From the NCBI RefSeq assembly GCF_005491205.1, contig NZ_CP028039.1, positions 37,765 through 101,764 of the forward strand: 64,000 nt of DNA, given 5' to 3'. The translations under genes and the position numbers were made by a program. Positions 33,319-42,212 of this stretch are shown piece after piece. This DNA comes from Nissabacter sp. SGAir0207 (lineage in GTDB: Bacteria; Pseudomonadota; Gammaproteobacteria; Enterobacterales; Enterobacteriaceae). The notes under the pieces were generated by a model. It was given only the letters and a program-made list of their open reading frames with translations, did not search any database and had not been told where the DNA came from. Positions within the stretch are counted from its first letter, which is position 1, and every line of letters starts with the position of its first letter.

Positions 33319-34197
33319 ATGAAAAAAATCCAGCGTGTAGAGAAACTATACAAAGAATTCTTGAGCTTCCGGGAGAGGTTCTTAAAAGAGGCCATGGAGT
33401 TGGCCACCGTCACCCAAACCGCCATTCTTACCGGTGAGGCTTATCGTCCCATCGTCATCGTCCCACCTGAGAAATTCTTGCAGTTTGAAAGTGATATAGA
33501 ACTTTGGGCTAAATACGCCTTCAATTTGGAGCAGCTGGCGACTGACGTTAAGCAATTTGGTGCGGCTAAACGCTTGTTTTACCCCTTCCCCAAGCTGATC
33601 ACCAATGCCAGCAACGTGACCTACTATACTAACGAGGCTTCAGCCCAGCAGACGCGCACCGTCAAAGCTGCATTGCGCCAGCTCACTGTAGCCGTCCGTT
33701 CTGCCCGCACCCACCAGCCCCCTGAGCAGCTCGAGCAAGTGCTCGATGGTTTGAATAAAGACCGAGAAATTCTCTCATCCCTTCCCCCTGAAACCGTGCT
33801 TATCTGCCGGCGCACAGGCTATAACGACCTGTATTGCAGCTATGAAACGCCGGATGCATCTGGGCGCGTTGTTACCCGAGTTTCAAGCAATGGCGCATTC
33901 TTTGATGGCCGTGAAGTGACAGAGATCAAACTTGCTGAAAAGGCGCAGACCAATAAAACCTCTTTCTATGACCAGCTGACCCCGCTCCCCATTAAGATGT
34001 ATGGTGGCTGCAAGGTCTATCTGGAACATGAGGCTAAGGCCTTAAAAGAGCATTTGAAAGGAACAAAGCAAGAGCGTCGCATTCAATCCAGAGTAAAGCG
34101 CGCCGCTAAGCAGGCCGCCGAACGAGCCGCTGCCAGGCGCGCCCGAGAAGAAGCCGAGGCTGCCGCCCCCACGCCACCCGTCAACGATATTGAGTAG
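33319..34197 (+). CDS. Unknown basic protein convergent with pacB
   Basis: 292 aa from ATG 33319 (MKKIQRVEKLYKEFLSFRER). An ATG at 33265 is in frame but lies at the expected transcript start. The N-terminal half is helical, the middle has RRTGYNDLYCSYETPDASGR, and the last 60 residues are an Arg/Ala/Lys helix (RIQSRVKRAAKQAAERAAAR). Nucleic-acid binding is likely. It is not a recognised replication initiator, but position and promoter would allow a maintenance role. Confidence 0.6.
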   Translation: MKKIQRVEKLYKEFLSFRERFLKEAMELATVTQTAILTGEAYRPIVIVPPEKFLQFESDIELWAKYAFNLEQLATDVKQFGAAKRLFYPFPKLITNASNVTYYTNEASAQQTRTVKAALRQLTVAVRSARTHQPPEQLEQVLDGLNKDREILSSLPPETVLICRRTGYNDLYCSYETPDASGRVVTRVSSNGAFFDGREVTEIKLAEKAQTNKTSFYDQLTPLPIKMYGGCKVYLEHEAKALKEHLKGTKQERRIQSRVKRAAKQAAERAAARRAREEAEAAAPTPPVNDIE

Positions 34198-34218
34198 CCA
34201 CCCACAGCTGGTGGCTTT
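34196..34218 (+). terminator. Terminator between convergent genes
   Basis: AGCCACC/GGTGGCT stem with TTTAG tail, overlapping the 3' ends of the 33319 gene and pacB. Confidence 0.6.
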
Positions 34219-35716
34219 AGCCATTAAGCCAATCCTCCGCTTCGCTTCTGCGACCCTCATCAGCCCGACTCAATACCTCACTGGCCGGCACATAGTCCGC
34301 TAACTGGGTAAAGCAGTAGACATCCCATCGGTCGGGCGACTTCAGGTTAAGCTTCAACCTCATTTGCTCCTTCTTCATGATCACCCATTGCCCTGCCTCA
34401 TTGAGGAAGGCCGGGATCTTGCTGGCCTGGTCAGCTGTCTTGGCATCAGGGTCAAGTCTCATGCGCCCCTGGCGCACTGCGTTAGCCGCCAGTACGTTGG
34501 CATAGGCGCGCTGGTTGACATAGTGCCGCTTTAGCGCCTCATTGTGCATACGCTTACCCCAACGAATGCGCTGGGCAAACACCCCGTGCTTTTCCTCCAG
34601 CACGTCGGCCGTAGTAGCACCGATCCCGTCGCCATCGATGGCAATGGAGATATTGGGATACTTGTCATGGGTGCACTCGCTGAAGATGACATCAGCGAAA
34701 CGTGACGGTGTAACGGTAGATTCCATCTCATAGACAATATGCGGCACCACCCGGCGATGTTTGCCATATCCAGACACCCGGAAAATACCCAACACGGACT
34801 TGTCTCGACCGTTCCCCACGTCACAGCAGGCCAGCCAGCCCCAGCCCTTGGCCAGCGGCACACGCCGGCGCATGGCGCGCTCACACACATCACGCCCCAG
34901 TAGATAGCCAGAAAGCGAGGTCGGAAACTCCCCGCGTACCTTGATCAGGTATTCAGGGCTTTCGCGGCCGCCATAATCCATCAGCTTCTCAGCAATGAAC
35001 CGGAGGGTAACCAGGGGGCTTTCCTCAGAGTTGAGCTTAATGGCGGTGTAGATACCCTTGGGGTTCTCTGGGGTCTTGGCCAGGCGGTGATGAGAATCGT
35101 AAAACTCGCCGCTGGTTCGCGTGGGCTGGGAGATCAGCAGTAGGCGGTTATCCTCCTGGGTCAGTGCGCCTTTGATGAAGCCAAATGCCTTGTCAGAGAC
35201 ACCTGACGCCTCATCGATAATGTAGAGCATGTGATCAGCGTGCTCACCGGCCAGCGCCTCCTCATTGCCCAGACGGAAGCCCTTGGGCACCACTTCCCAG
35301 CTGCCCTTTGAGCCGTTCGCAAAGAACTGCATATCAGTTAGCGTGAAGTATTGCGCCAGCCACGGGAAGTTTTTGAGTGCAACTTTCCAGTTTTGCTTAA
35401 GGTACTTAAAAATACCCGTCTTGACCTGCTGTAGCTTGTTTGCTATCAGGATAACGCGGGCTTCAGGGAAGAAAATCATGTAGCAGAGGATCATGATAGA
35501 GGTCATGTCGGACTTACCCGTACCGTGTCCTGACGACACTGAGGTACGGCTACCGTGCTCCTGCACGGCCTCTATAATCATCTCCTGCTGCCAAGTTGGG
35601 GTTTTCCCAAATATCACTTCGGCGGCGGTGATCCAGTCATACCGATACATCACGACCAACCGTTGCCAGCGCGGGTCATCCAAGACCGGCGATCGCAACT
35701 TAGTGCTGGTGGCCAT
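34217..35716 (-). CDS. pacB: Large terminase subunit PacB
   Basis: 499 aa. Walker A GHGTGKSD (residues 63-70), Walker [10 protein letters not shown] (163-171), coupling motif [12 protein letters not shown] (about 192-203), and the RNase H-like nuclease with [11 protein letters not shown] (Asp299) and AIDGDGIG near 360. It powers headful DNA packaging and cuts at pac with PacA. Overlaps pacA by 17 bp, as translationally linked terminase pairs do. Confidence 0.92.
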   Translation of the reverse strand: MATSTKLRSPVLDDPRWQRLVVMYRYDWITAAEVIFGKTPTWQQEMIIEAVQEHGSRTSVSSGHGTGKSDMTSIMILCYMIFFPEARVILIANKLQQVKTGIFKYLKQNWKVALKNFPWLAQYFTLTDMQFFANGSKGSWEVVPKGFRLGNEEALAGEHADHMLYIIDEASGVSDKAFGFIKGALTQEDNRLLLISQPTRTSGEFYDSHHRLAKTPENPKGIYTAIKLNSEESPLVTLRFIAEKLMDYGGRESPEYLIKVRGEFPTSLSGYLLGRDVCERAMRRRVPLAKGWGWLACCDVGNGRDKSVLGIFRVSGYGKHRRVVPHIVYEMESTVTPSRFADVIFSECTHDKYPNISIAIDGDGIGATTADVLEEKHGVFAQRIRWGKRMHNEALKRHYVNQRAYANVLAANAVRQGRMRLDPDAKTADQASKIPAFLNEAGQWVIMKKEQMRLKLNLKSPDRWDVYCFTQLADYVPASEVLSRADEGRRSEAEDWLNG

Positions 35717-36917
35717 CTATTTCATCATCTCCAAAAAGCAGTTGGTTAATGTCGTCGTCTGGTTCTTCATCGTCAGCAAAGCCAACCGACAGGTTTAAAT
35801 CGTTAAGGCTCCCATCCGCTGCCACGTCACCGTGGCCACCCTCATCGACCAGCTGGTTAACGGCCTCCCGCTTACCGGCCAAGTCTTCATCCAGGGCGGC
35901 CAGGCGCGCAGCGCGCATCTCCCGGGCTTGCTTGTCCAGCTCCATCAAATCGATGGGCACAGCTTGAATGTCATTGGTGGCGGACTGCTTGATCTCATGG
36001 CGCGCCAGCTCCAGCAGCAGGGAGGGCACCTTGTCGCCGTGTGACTCAATCATGATTGCGGTATCGAGGGCGCTGCGGCCGTGTGCCTGACGCTCCTGGT
36101 AGGCTTGCTGGATGCGCTCCGGCTCCTGGAGCTTGCGTAGGTGTTTTTCCTGCTCTCGCTGCTCCCGGGCGTAGCTCTGGCGTATGCCGGCCATGGTGCG
36201 GGCAGCGTCATTGATTGCGCCGGCGGCAGCGGTTACCACGGAAAGGGCTTTAACTAAAGGGGGCTGGCCACCTTCATCGCCTTCTGGTGCCGGCTGTGAA
36301 TCTAGGAACTCCAGCAGCTCTATGCTGATGCGCTCTATCTTGAAGAGATTGACGAGGCTTTTTTCAATCACGATAGCCTCAAGGGCATCAACGCCGGCAG
36401 CGGCCAGCAGCTCCTGTGCTCGGGCTACATCCTCCTCCGCTGGCGCGGTGCCCATCAGTAACTGACCGCCCTTCTTAGTCTGGTCTGACACACGCCCGGA
36501 CTTTGTGCGGCCGGCAACGGCCGTGATCACTTCGCCAACAAGCACAGCAGCAGGTGTCGGCACATCACTGAGGGCGCTGCCCCCGGTGCCGTTTTTAATC
36601 TGTGCGCTTAGCTCCCTGATTTTGCTGGTTTTCTCTGAAGCGGTGATCACACTGCGTTGATCACTGGCGTGATCATCTTTATTGGCGTGATCATTTGATC
36701 GTGGGGAAGACTTTGATCGCTGGGATGATCGCGGAACTGATCGCGCGGGGCTGGCCTGTGGCTTTTCTTTGGCAACGACGCTATCACCGGCACCCAGGTA
36801 ACGGCGGGCAGTGTTGGGGTTTAGTCCATACAATTCAGCATATTGCTTAATGCTGATGTCCTGCTTTGCCCGCATCTGGGCGAAGCGCTCTCTATGCTCT
36901 CCCCAATCTGTCTTCAC
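35700..36917 (-). CDS. pacA: Small terminase subunit PacA
   Basis: 405 aa from GTG 36917 ([16 protein letters not shown]), chosen because AAGGTGAT lies just upstream and the P1 protein starts with a similar TWDDH segment. An upstream TTG is possible. The N-terminus keeps the [21 protein letters not shown]. Residues 40-90 are low-complexity Ser/Asp/His because the DNA there is the pac hexamer cluster. The C-terminus is acidic, like P1 PacA ([12 protein letters not shown]). It binds pac and positions PacB. Confidence 0.88.
   Translation of the reverse strand: MKTDWGEHRERFAQMRAKQDISIKQYAELYGLNPNTARRYLGAGDSVVAKEKPQASPARSVPRSSQRSKSSPRSNDHANKDDHASDQRSVITASEKTSKIRELSAQIKNGTGGSALSDVPTPAAVLVGEVITAVAGRTKSGRVSDQTKKGGQLLMGTAPAEEDVARAQELLAAAGVDALEAIVIEKSLVNLFKIERISIELLEFLDSQPAPEGDEGGQPPLVKALSVVTAAAGAINDAARTMAGIRQSYAREQREQEKHLRKLQEPERIQQAYQERQAHGRSALDTAIMIESHGDKVPSLLLELARHEIKQSATNDIQAVPIDLMELDKQAREMRAARLAALDEDLAGKREAVNQLVDEGGHGDVAADGSLNDLNLSVGFADDEEPDDDINQLLFGDDEIDGHQH
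36644..36743. promoter_or_regulatory. pac site: eight TGATC(A/G) hexamers inside pacA
   Basis: TGATCA at 36644, 36658, 36670 and 36688, then TGATCG at 36696, 36714, 36726 and 36738 (first base of each). P1 pac is also inside pacA and built of TGATCA/G elements whose Dam methylation is required for cutting. Further single copies lie at 36534, 36944 and 36958. Confidence 0.9.
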
Positions 36918-36991
36918 TGCGATCACCTTCAAAGTTGCCAATTTGATCGCAGTCTACTGATCGTTACATCTCATCCATCATCATCAGCGCC

Positions 36992-37061
36992 ACCAATTTG
37001 GTTACCAAAATTATGACAAAAGGATACCAAAAGTTGATTTTACGTCCCGTTTCTGTATTAT
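36992..37061 (+). promoter_or_regulatory. stb promoter with centromere-like repeats
   Basis: -35 TTGATT (37034-37039), 16-bp spacer, -10 TATTAT (37056-37061). Just upstream lie ACCAATTTGGT (36992-37002) and two TACCAAAA copies at 37003 and 37025, two helical turns apart. These suit a StbB/ParR binding array, although it is short. Confidence 0.55.
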
Positions 37062-37120
37062 TGGCACCGCGTTAAGCAATCTATCAATCAATAAATCAGT
37101 AACTTAAGGAAAGCACGAAT

Positions 37121-38230
37121 ATGACAGCGAACAATCAAACCCCAGTCTTTGTGGCTATGGATGGCGGCTCAGGCAACATCTCTATGCGCTTCACTAACGA
37201 CAGGGGCGAGGTGATCAACATCATCACCCCATCTCTGGTGCGTAGAGGCCGCCTGCAACACGGCATGAATGAGTCAACCTCAACGTGGAAGACACAATCT
37301 GGTGAGCTGTTCTCTGTGACCGATGACGGCACAAGCATGGAATTGGTGAACACCTGCGATCCTGAATACCAGCTCAGCGATGCAAACCGCGTCCTGGTGC
37401 TCAACGCAGTGGCACAGGCAGGATTGGGCGGTCGCCCAGTGGTGATCGGTGACACCCTGCCGGCCGTGCAGTATTACGGTGGCAATGGCATTGACACCGC
37501 ACGTATTGAGGCCAAGCGCCGGAACCTCATGCAGCCCATCACCAACTATTCTGGTGAGTTGAAAGCGCCAATCGTTAAAAAAGTGCTGGTATTCCCCGAG
37601 GCGGTGACGGCTTACGTGTCCGCCAGCACCCTGCCAGATGGCTCAGAGCACCCTGAGTTTGAAGGCGTGAAGCGCAGCATCATCATTGACCTTGGCCGCT
37701 TCACGTGTGATATCGCCATTGTGAATGAGCACCTGAAAGTGCTTAGCTGCAAAACCACAGAGCACGGCATCCACGTGATGATTGACCGCCTTCACCTGCT
37801 GCTCCAGGAACACGCAGAGGAAATTGGCCTCACCAACGCGCATGAGATCCAAAAATCCGCCTTGGATGAAATCATCCGTCAAGGTTACATCGGCTCCCGC
37901 GCTGAATCCCGCAAGCACCTGCGCCGTGACATCACCAAATATGTAGAGCAGGCTGCCATGGAGCTGGCCACGCAGATCCGGGAAGATATCCGCTCTGTGC
38001 TGCATAACATGCTATCTATCGATATGTTGCTGTTCGTTGGGGGCGGGGCTAACTGGCTGGGTGGCAAGCTCAGCTATTTGCCGAACCTGGCGGAAGCATG
38101 GCACGACTTCGTTTTCGTGCCTGACCACCCTGAATTAGCCGTGACAGATGGCGTTCACATCCTCATGGAGCAGCGCAAGCCGCAGATCTTGCAAGAGCTG
38201 GCCATGACTGAATTAACCCCGGAGGCCTAA
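37121..38230 (+). CDS. stbA: StbA/ParM actin-like partition ATPase
   Basis: 369 aa. Actin-fold landmarks: phosphate-1 VAMDGGSGNISMRF (residues 8-21), phosphate-2 IIIDLGRFTCDIAIVN (about 187-202), adenosine motif LLFVGGGANWLGG (about 306-318). It forms filaments that push plasmid copies apart. Operon with the StbB-type adaptor one base downstream. This differs from P1, which uses ParA/ParB. Confidence 0.9.
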   Translation: MTANNQTPVFVAMDGGSGNISMRFTNDRGEVINIITPSLVRRGRLQHGMNESTSTWKTQSGELFSVTDDGTSMELVNTCDPEYQLSDANRVLVLNAVAQAGLGGRPVVIGDTLPAVQYYGGNGIDTARIEAKRRNLMQPITNYSGELKAPIVKKVLVFPEAVTAYVSASTLPDGSEHPEFEGVKRSIIIDLGRFTCDIAIVNEHLKVLSCKTTEHGIHVMIDRLHLLLQEHAEEIGLTNAHEIQKSALDEIIRQGYIGSRAESRKHLRRDITKYVEQAAMELATQIREDIRSVLHNMLSIDMLLFVGGGANWLGGKLSYLPNLAEAWHDFVFVPDHPELAVTDGVHILMEQRKPQILQELAMTELTPEA

Positions 38231-38231
38231 T

Positions 38232-38774
38232 ATGGCTGGCGACAACTCAAAAAGAGATAGCTTAAACTTTCGCATTACCGCTCAAACCCGGCAGTCGCCG
38301 GCGGCTGCTCGCTTCATTGATGAATTTCGTGAGAGCAGTGAGTACACCATCAAGCGCAGCAAGATAAACGCTGCCTTGCAGGCAGGCCAAATGCTAATGG
38401 AATGTGGGTTGTTGCCGGTCTTGAACTTCTTGGACACGCCGCAGTTTGCGCGAATGAGCGAACGTGAGCGCCAGCAAGTCTTTCTGGTGCGGTTGCAGCA
38501 GTATTTGGGGGATAACCCCCAGATTATGCAAGCGGAGGCTTCTGAGGTCGTACAGAAGGCTCTGGAGCCGGTGACCGCCCAGGCCACCAGCCCTGAACCA
38601 GTAAAAGCAGAAGAGCCGGCGCACGTGAGTGAACCAGCTCAAAGTAAGCAGGAGGCACCCGCAGCGCCACCAGCTGAAGCAGAAAAGGAAAGCACAGAGC
38701 CATCAGGGGGAAAGGCCAAGCCAGAAAACGCCCGTCTCAGTCGCTTTAGCGATGCCCTGAATGGCGGCTTCTAA
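38232..38774 (+). CDS. stbB: StbB/ParR-type partition adaptor
   Basis: 180 aa. The N-terminal half (LNFRITAQTRQSPAAARFID, then SKINAALQAGQMLMECGLLP) fits the ribbon-helix-helix adaptors that bind the centromere. A Pro/Ala/Glu-rich linker (residues about 115-165) and a short conserved end (RLSRFSDALNGGF) probably contact the StbA filament tip. The start is one base after the stbA stop. Confidence 0.8.
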   Translation: MAGDNSKRDSLNFRITAQTRQSPAAARFIDEFRESSEYTIKRSKINAALQAGQMLMECGLLPVLNFLDTPQFARMSERERQQVFLVRLQQYLGDNPQIMQAEASEVVQKALEPVTAQATSPEPVKAEEPAHVSEPAQSKQEAPAAPPAEAEKESTEPSGGKAKPENARLSRFSDALNGGF

Positions 38775-38777
38775 CGT

Positions 38778-39173
38778 CTAACACATGCGGCGTCTAACCG
38801 CCGCACCCATCAGCTTATGGGCGAGATGCCACATCCGACTCTCTGCCCTTTCCTTATCTTCCTCAGTCATCAGCATCTTTTCCCGTCTTACCGGGTCAAT
38901 CCGCTCTGGATTCCTGCACCGCTTGAAAAATGCATCGTCTAATCGGGTCAGGTGGAAGGTGCGCGGCCTAACTGAATCATCGACCCGGCAGTCTGAGTTG
39001 TGCGACTTGGCGATCGAACTCATGCGCAAGTAGATCTCACTCACCGATGAATCATACTGCGGGTAACGCGCCTTCAACCCCTTCGCCACCTCTTTGGCTG
39101 TAGCCGGCCGGCCAAGCTCAATCAGGTACTGCGATATCTCCCAAGACGTAAATCTTGAGTGTTTGGCTGCCAA
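38778..39173 (-). CDS. Winged-helix regulator, candidate late-gene activator (Lpa-like)
   Basis: 131 aa. SWEISQYLIELGRPATAKEV (residues about 10-29) and the following helices form a winged-helix domain. The basic C-terminal half includes RDP-like FKRCRNPERIDPVRREK. Size and proximity to the pac region resemble P1 lpa (gene 10), the late promoter activator, but I cannot align it with confidence. It could also be a PerC-like regulator. Confidence 0.45.
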   Translation of the reverse strand: MAAKHSRFTSWEISQYLIELGRPATAKEVAKGLKARYPQYDSSVSEIYLRMSSIAKSHNSDCRVDDSVRPRTFHLTRLDDAFFKRCRNPERIDPVRREKMLMTEEDKERAESRMWHLAHKLMGAAVRRRMC

Positions 39174-39418
39174 TAGACCCCCAATGGGTATACGGGTTTC
39201 ATTGCTGTTTGTGTGTTGCCGGGATGAGAGTTATGGGAGGGGCATTGCGAAGATTAAGGCGCGAGGATGCGCCTTATCGCTACTTCCTTTTCCCCTGCAT
39301 GGTGCGGGGCATAAAGCTACTTGGCATGTACTCACCAGATGACGGTAGAGACAGGGTAAGCACAGAACAAGGAGCCTCTCATTGCCTCTGTGCTTGGCAC
39401 AGGAGCGGGCGGTGGTGA
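39155..39418 (+). CDS. Doubtful Cys-rich ORF upstream of the RNase A-like toxin
   Basis: 87 aa, rich in Cys, Met and Arg. It overlaps the end of the opposite-strand regulator by 19 bp. No convincing ribosome site. It may be a leader ORF, a remnant or not coding. Confidence 0.25.
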   Translation: MSVWLPIDPQWVYGFHCCLCVAGMRVMGGALRRLRREDAPYRYFLFPCMVRGIKLLGMYSPDDGRDRVSTEQGASHCLCAWHRSGRW

Positions 39419-39601
39419 CTATATGAAAAGCCACGCAAATAATCAAATTGAGGGCGCTGGTCGCTGGTGGTGGCTTTGCTGGCCATCAGCATTCCAACCA
39501 CCAGCCAAACCCCGACACAACTCTGATTTTTGTCGCCCAAAATGGGAATGCGGGAGTGTCAGGCGTAGTATTAGCGTTTTCTTTGCATCTGAGGGATGTT
39601 G
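39174..39601. other. Leader region of the RNase A toxin-immunity operon
   Basis: About 430 bp with only doubtful small ORFs on the plus strand. Short inverted repeats occur (CCACCAGC with GCTGGTGG near 39455-39505). The promoter of the toxin operon should be here. No strong hexamers stand out. Confidence 0.35.
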
Positions 39602-40165
39602 ATGGCAGACACTATACTGAGGGACTTGTGGAGAGATCCTCTTCCTGCTGATATCGAGGCTGGGATAACCGCTGAAAAGCTGGTGCTGATGATTCGAGAC
39701 ATCATGCGCACAGACCTGAATGAGCATGAGAAAGGCACCAGACAGCAGGGCGGGCACACATTAAGGGATCATGTCGGTAAGACAAGGCCTGAGATGATAC
39801 AGCGCCTACTCGATGCCGAACGGTTATATGAAACGTCTACCTTTTATCATGGGCAAGAATTTGCTGAGACTGTAGTCGCCAAGGCTATCTTGAGTGATCT
39901 GCATAGGGTCTATAATTGGTACTATAAGATAGACAACCCCCCAGGCGGGGTTATAGCGCGCGCTGGTGGAAAAAAAGATTTTATCCTCATAAAGGTTGAA
40001 AGTAACTTCCCTGTGGGCACACAGGTTAAGTTGCTCAACGATGGTACTTTTGAGGAGGCGATTTGCTCACATGTTTTTGTGAAAATCATTCGCGGAAACA
40101 TTGCCGGACGCAATAAGTATATTGTGACCAGTTTCCCATGCATTCCTAGGCCGGAGGCATCATGA
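39602..40165 (+). CDS. Stand-alone bacterial RNase A-like toxin (CdiA-CT RNAse_A_bac domain)
   Basis: 187 aa from ATG 39602 (GAGGG six bases upstream). The domain shows EHEKGTRQQGGHTLRDHVGK (residues 41-60, His52 and Lys60), STF at 79-81, and the closing YIVTSFP motif (Thr176). These are the conserved parts of the RNase A-like CdiA C-terminal toxins, in which a His and a Thr/Tyr act on RNA. No delivery protein or secretion signal is present, only a 40-residue N-terminal helix. ATGA overlap with the immunity gene. It probably works as an intracellular addiction or exclusion toxin. Confidence 0.82.
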   Translation: MADTILRDLWRDPLPADIEAGITAEKLVLMIRDIMRTDLNEHEKGTRQQGGHTLRDHVGKTRPEMIQRLLDAERLYETSTFYHGQEFAETVVAKAILSDLHRVYNWYYKIDNPPGGVIARAGGKKDFILIKVESNFPVGTQVKLLNDGTFEEAICSHVFVKIIRGNIAGRNKYIVTSFPCIPRPEAS

Positions 40166-40788
40166 CCACAGCCACCATTGAACGATACCCACATCTTGAT
40201 GAGCTTATGATGGGATTCATCAATCAGGATGCCGAGTCTATGGCCGGCTCCGACAAATATGCAGACATGCTGAAATGCTATTTTGACGTTATGGATCGAG
40301 ATCTTCTGCCCGAGCTGCTGAAAGAGATAGAAGCTTACCAAGCAGAGCATTCTGACAATCTGGTTGAGGATTTTGCCAGAGACTTTCCTTATGGTTACCG
40401 TGTAAGTGAAGCAGAAGAGTTTTTCAGCCTATTAAAGGGTGGCATTGTCACCCAGATTGATAACAAAGAAAAATATCAGGAAGAAGCTGCTGCATGGCAC
40501 AGGGCATTTTGGACTGTTTCTAAAGACGGTGATCCATCTGAGGAAACTGAGGCGACCGTAAAGCCTGACCCGGCAAAAATACAACAATGGCTGCAAAGTG
40601 TGGCAAATTTGTATTCAGTCAATTCGCCAGAATTTGTCGCAGCTCAGGCTGAAGCATTAAGGCTGTTGGGCATTACTGTTGCTGAGCCAGCTTCTCAGAC
40701 GACGCCCACTCAGGAGGATAAGTCGAGTGCGAGTCACGCCGCGTCCTCATCAGCCAAGCCAAGGAAACCCCTTACAGTTATGCGTTAA
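40162..40788 (+). CDS. Immunity protein, CdiI_2-like, with a disordered tail
   Basis: 208 aa. Residues 5-95 (YPHLDELMMGFINQDAESMA, LLPELLKEIEAYQAEHSDNL) fit the helical contact-dependent-inhibition immunity fold found next to RNase A-like toxins. A second helical part (KIQQWLQSVANLYS) and a Ser/Thr/Ala-rich end follow. The gene order is toxin first, immunity second, with coupled translation. Confidence 0.7.
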   Translation: MTTATIERYPHLDELMMGFINQDAESMAGSDKYADMLKCYFDVMDRDLLPELLKEIEAYQAEHSDNLVEDFARDFPYGYRVSEAEEFFSLLKGGIVTQIDNKEKYQEEAAAWHRAFWTVSKDGDPSEETEATVKPDPAKIQQWLQSVANLYSVNSPEFVAAQAEALRLLGITVAEPASQTTPTQEDKSSASHAASSSAKPRKPLTVMR

Positions 40789-40842
40789 ATCCTCGCCCGC
40801 TGGCAGCCGCCGGCGGGCTTTACTTTGGCCGGAGCCACCAGC

Positions 40843-41199
40843 TTGATCACCCTATCCTCTTCCTATACGCCCTCCACCATTACCAAGCAGTTTGATGTCA
40901 TCGCGTCGCTGATCGTGCGCGGCAGTGAGTATCTGGCCATCTTTGACAGTCGCAAGCCCCTGGCAGCAGCCGTACAGTCGCATATCTCCCCAGCTGATGG
41001 GGAAATGCGGTATCGGGTGGTAGCGATGCTGGAGCTGGCACACCGGGACGATGCTCGGAAAGCCTATGCGGTAGTGCGGTACTGGGAGGAGGCGTCATAT
41101 CTGCCGGCTGGCGTCATAACCGGCGATACTGGGGAGCTGGCCACAGGGCTGTATCAGATCCTGGCACGCCGGCGCGGCCTGACGTTCGTCAGTTACTGA
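40843..41199 (+). CDS. Unknown small protein
   Basis: 118 aa from TTG 40843 (GGAG eight bases upstream). A TTG at 40825 is also in frame. Alpha/beta sequence (ITKQFDVIASLIVRGSEYLA, KAYAVVRYWEEASYLPAGVI) without a known motif. Convergent with the next gene, whose stop overlaps by seven bases. Confidence 0.5.
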   Translation: MITLSSSYTPSTITKQFDVIASLIVRGSEYLAIFDSRKPLAAAVQSHISPADGEMRYRVVAMLELAHRDDARKAYAVVRYWEEASYLPAGVITGDTGELATGLYQILARRRGLTFVSY

Positions 41200-41606
41200 G
41201 CTGCGCTTTTCGCGTAATCCTCCAGAAGCTCCGCAACGTGACTATCCACCAGCACCTGATCGCCTGGCACATAACGAGGCCAGTCCGGTGCATATGCCGG
41301 GCGCACGATGACTGGCGCGCACCCAAACTGATCGGCAGTAATGTCCACAACATAATGCTCCCCACCGCTGGACACTTCACACCAGTAGTGGCCATATCGG
41401 CCATGCGGCAGGAACAAGCCGCCATCCTCTAGCCCGTCACCACCTCGGATAACCGCCGCATAGCCGGCCAGTGCCGCCGCGCGCTGCACCAGTGTGCAAG
41501 CCATCAGGCATAAGCCGGTAGTGACAGCAATACCCGACATAGAAAGCGCTTCTTCGATTAGGGTGCGGCAGTGGGTGGCAACCTGTAATAATTGACACTC
41601 AGTCAT
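41193..41606 (-). CDS. Papain/transglutaminase-like fold protein
   Basis: 137 aa. A likely Cys-His-Asp triad: Cys in TTGLCLMACTLVQRAAAL (residues about 29-46), His in YGHYWCEVSS (about 72) and Asp in YVVDITADQFG (about 88). The order and spacing fit small transglutaminase or NlpC-type hydrolases. Substrate unknown. It could process a peptide or modify a host protein. Confidence 0.55.
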   Translation of the reverse strand: MTECQLLQVATHCRTLIEEALSMSGIAVTTGLCLMACTLVQRAAALAGYAAVIRGGDGLEDGGLFLPHGRYGHYWCEVSSGGEHYVVDITADQFGCAPVIVRPAYAPDWPRYVPGDQVLVDSHVAELLEDYAKSAAQ

Positions 41607-41677
41607 TTTCCCTTTCCCAATATGAAAAACCCGGCATCGAGCCGGGTGTGTGCTGTATATCTTTGACGCATGGCAGG

Positions 41678-42007
41678 TTAGCTCACCAGCTTCAAATCCT
41701 GCTTGCGGTGCTTCTTATGGTCATCATAGAAATTCTCATGAGTTCCAATAGACAGCAAATACAGCTCAAGCTTTCCTTCTAACCAAGAATAGCCCAAAAG
41801 ATACAGCTCTTTTTCGAGAGAGAATTTGTGAACACGCAAAAATTTGAGATCCCCTTTTTTCTGTTCGCCAATCAAGGGATCGGCAATAACGCGTTCAATT
41901 TCATCTTCTACAATACGCAGTTGCTTGCCGCTCAGTTTAGACAATGCTTTTTCAAAGCGACGAGTTTCGTAAACATCAACCTTGTTTACGCTCTGTTCTC
42001 CGGACAT
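41678..42007 (-). CDS. RelE/ParE-superfamily toxin
   Basis: 109 aa from ATG 42007 (MSGEQSVNKVDVYETRRFEK), the start nearest the overlap with the antitoxin gene. The RelE fold is visible: RRFEKALSKLSGKQLRIVED helices, LKFLRVHKFSLEKELYLLGY strands, and the terminal YLLSIGTHENFYDDHKKH. It would cut ribosome-bound mRNA or poison gyrase, depending on subtype. Confidence 0.8.
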   Translation of the reverse strand: MSGEQSVNKVDVYETRRFEKALSKLSGKQLRIVEDEIERVIADPLIGEQKKGDLKFLRVHKFSLEKELYLLGYSWLEGKLELYLLSIGTHENFYDDHKKHRKQDLKLVS

Positions 42008-42212
42008 ATTTCTTGACCCTTCCATTCTCAACTTCACTTTTAGCTAGTAAGGCTTCGAGAATGAAGGAATACGGCAGATCAGGGTTGTCTTCGGCAATCC
42101 TACCTATTTTAGCCCAATGCTCAATCTGCTTTGGTACGCTGCGGCTTGAAACCTCAGCATACACTTTCACATCATCCACAAAGTCCTCATCAAGACGGAC
42201 ACTAATAGCCAT
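41976..42212 (-). CDS. ParD-like ribbon-helix-helix antitoxin
   Basis: 78 aa. ISVRLDEDFVDDVKVYAEVS at the start is the RHH strand-helix, followed by SVPKQIEHWAKIGRIAEDNP typical of TA_ParD-like proteins. It precedes and overlaps the toxin gene by 32 bp. Confidence 0.8.
   Translation of the reverse strand: MAISVRLDEDFVDDVKVYAEVSSRSVPKQIEHWAKIGRIAEDNPDLPYSFILEALLAKSEVENGRVKKYVRRTERKQG

Noticed and set aside
33319..34197. RepA replication initiator
   Set aside because: No similarity to P1 RepA or other initiators could be seen and there are no iterons nearby. Kept as unknown.
39155..39651. Icd/Ash-like host division inhibitor ORFs
   Set aside because: The region vaguely recalls leader ORFs found upstream of such genes, but no frame has a ribosome site or a pattern that I can align.
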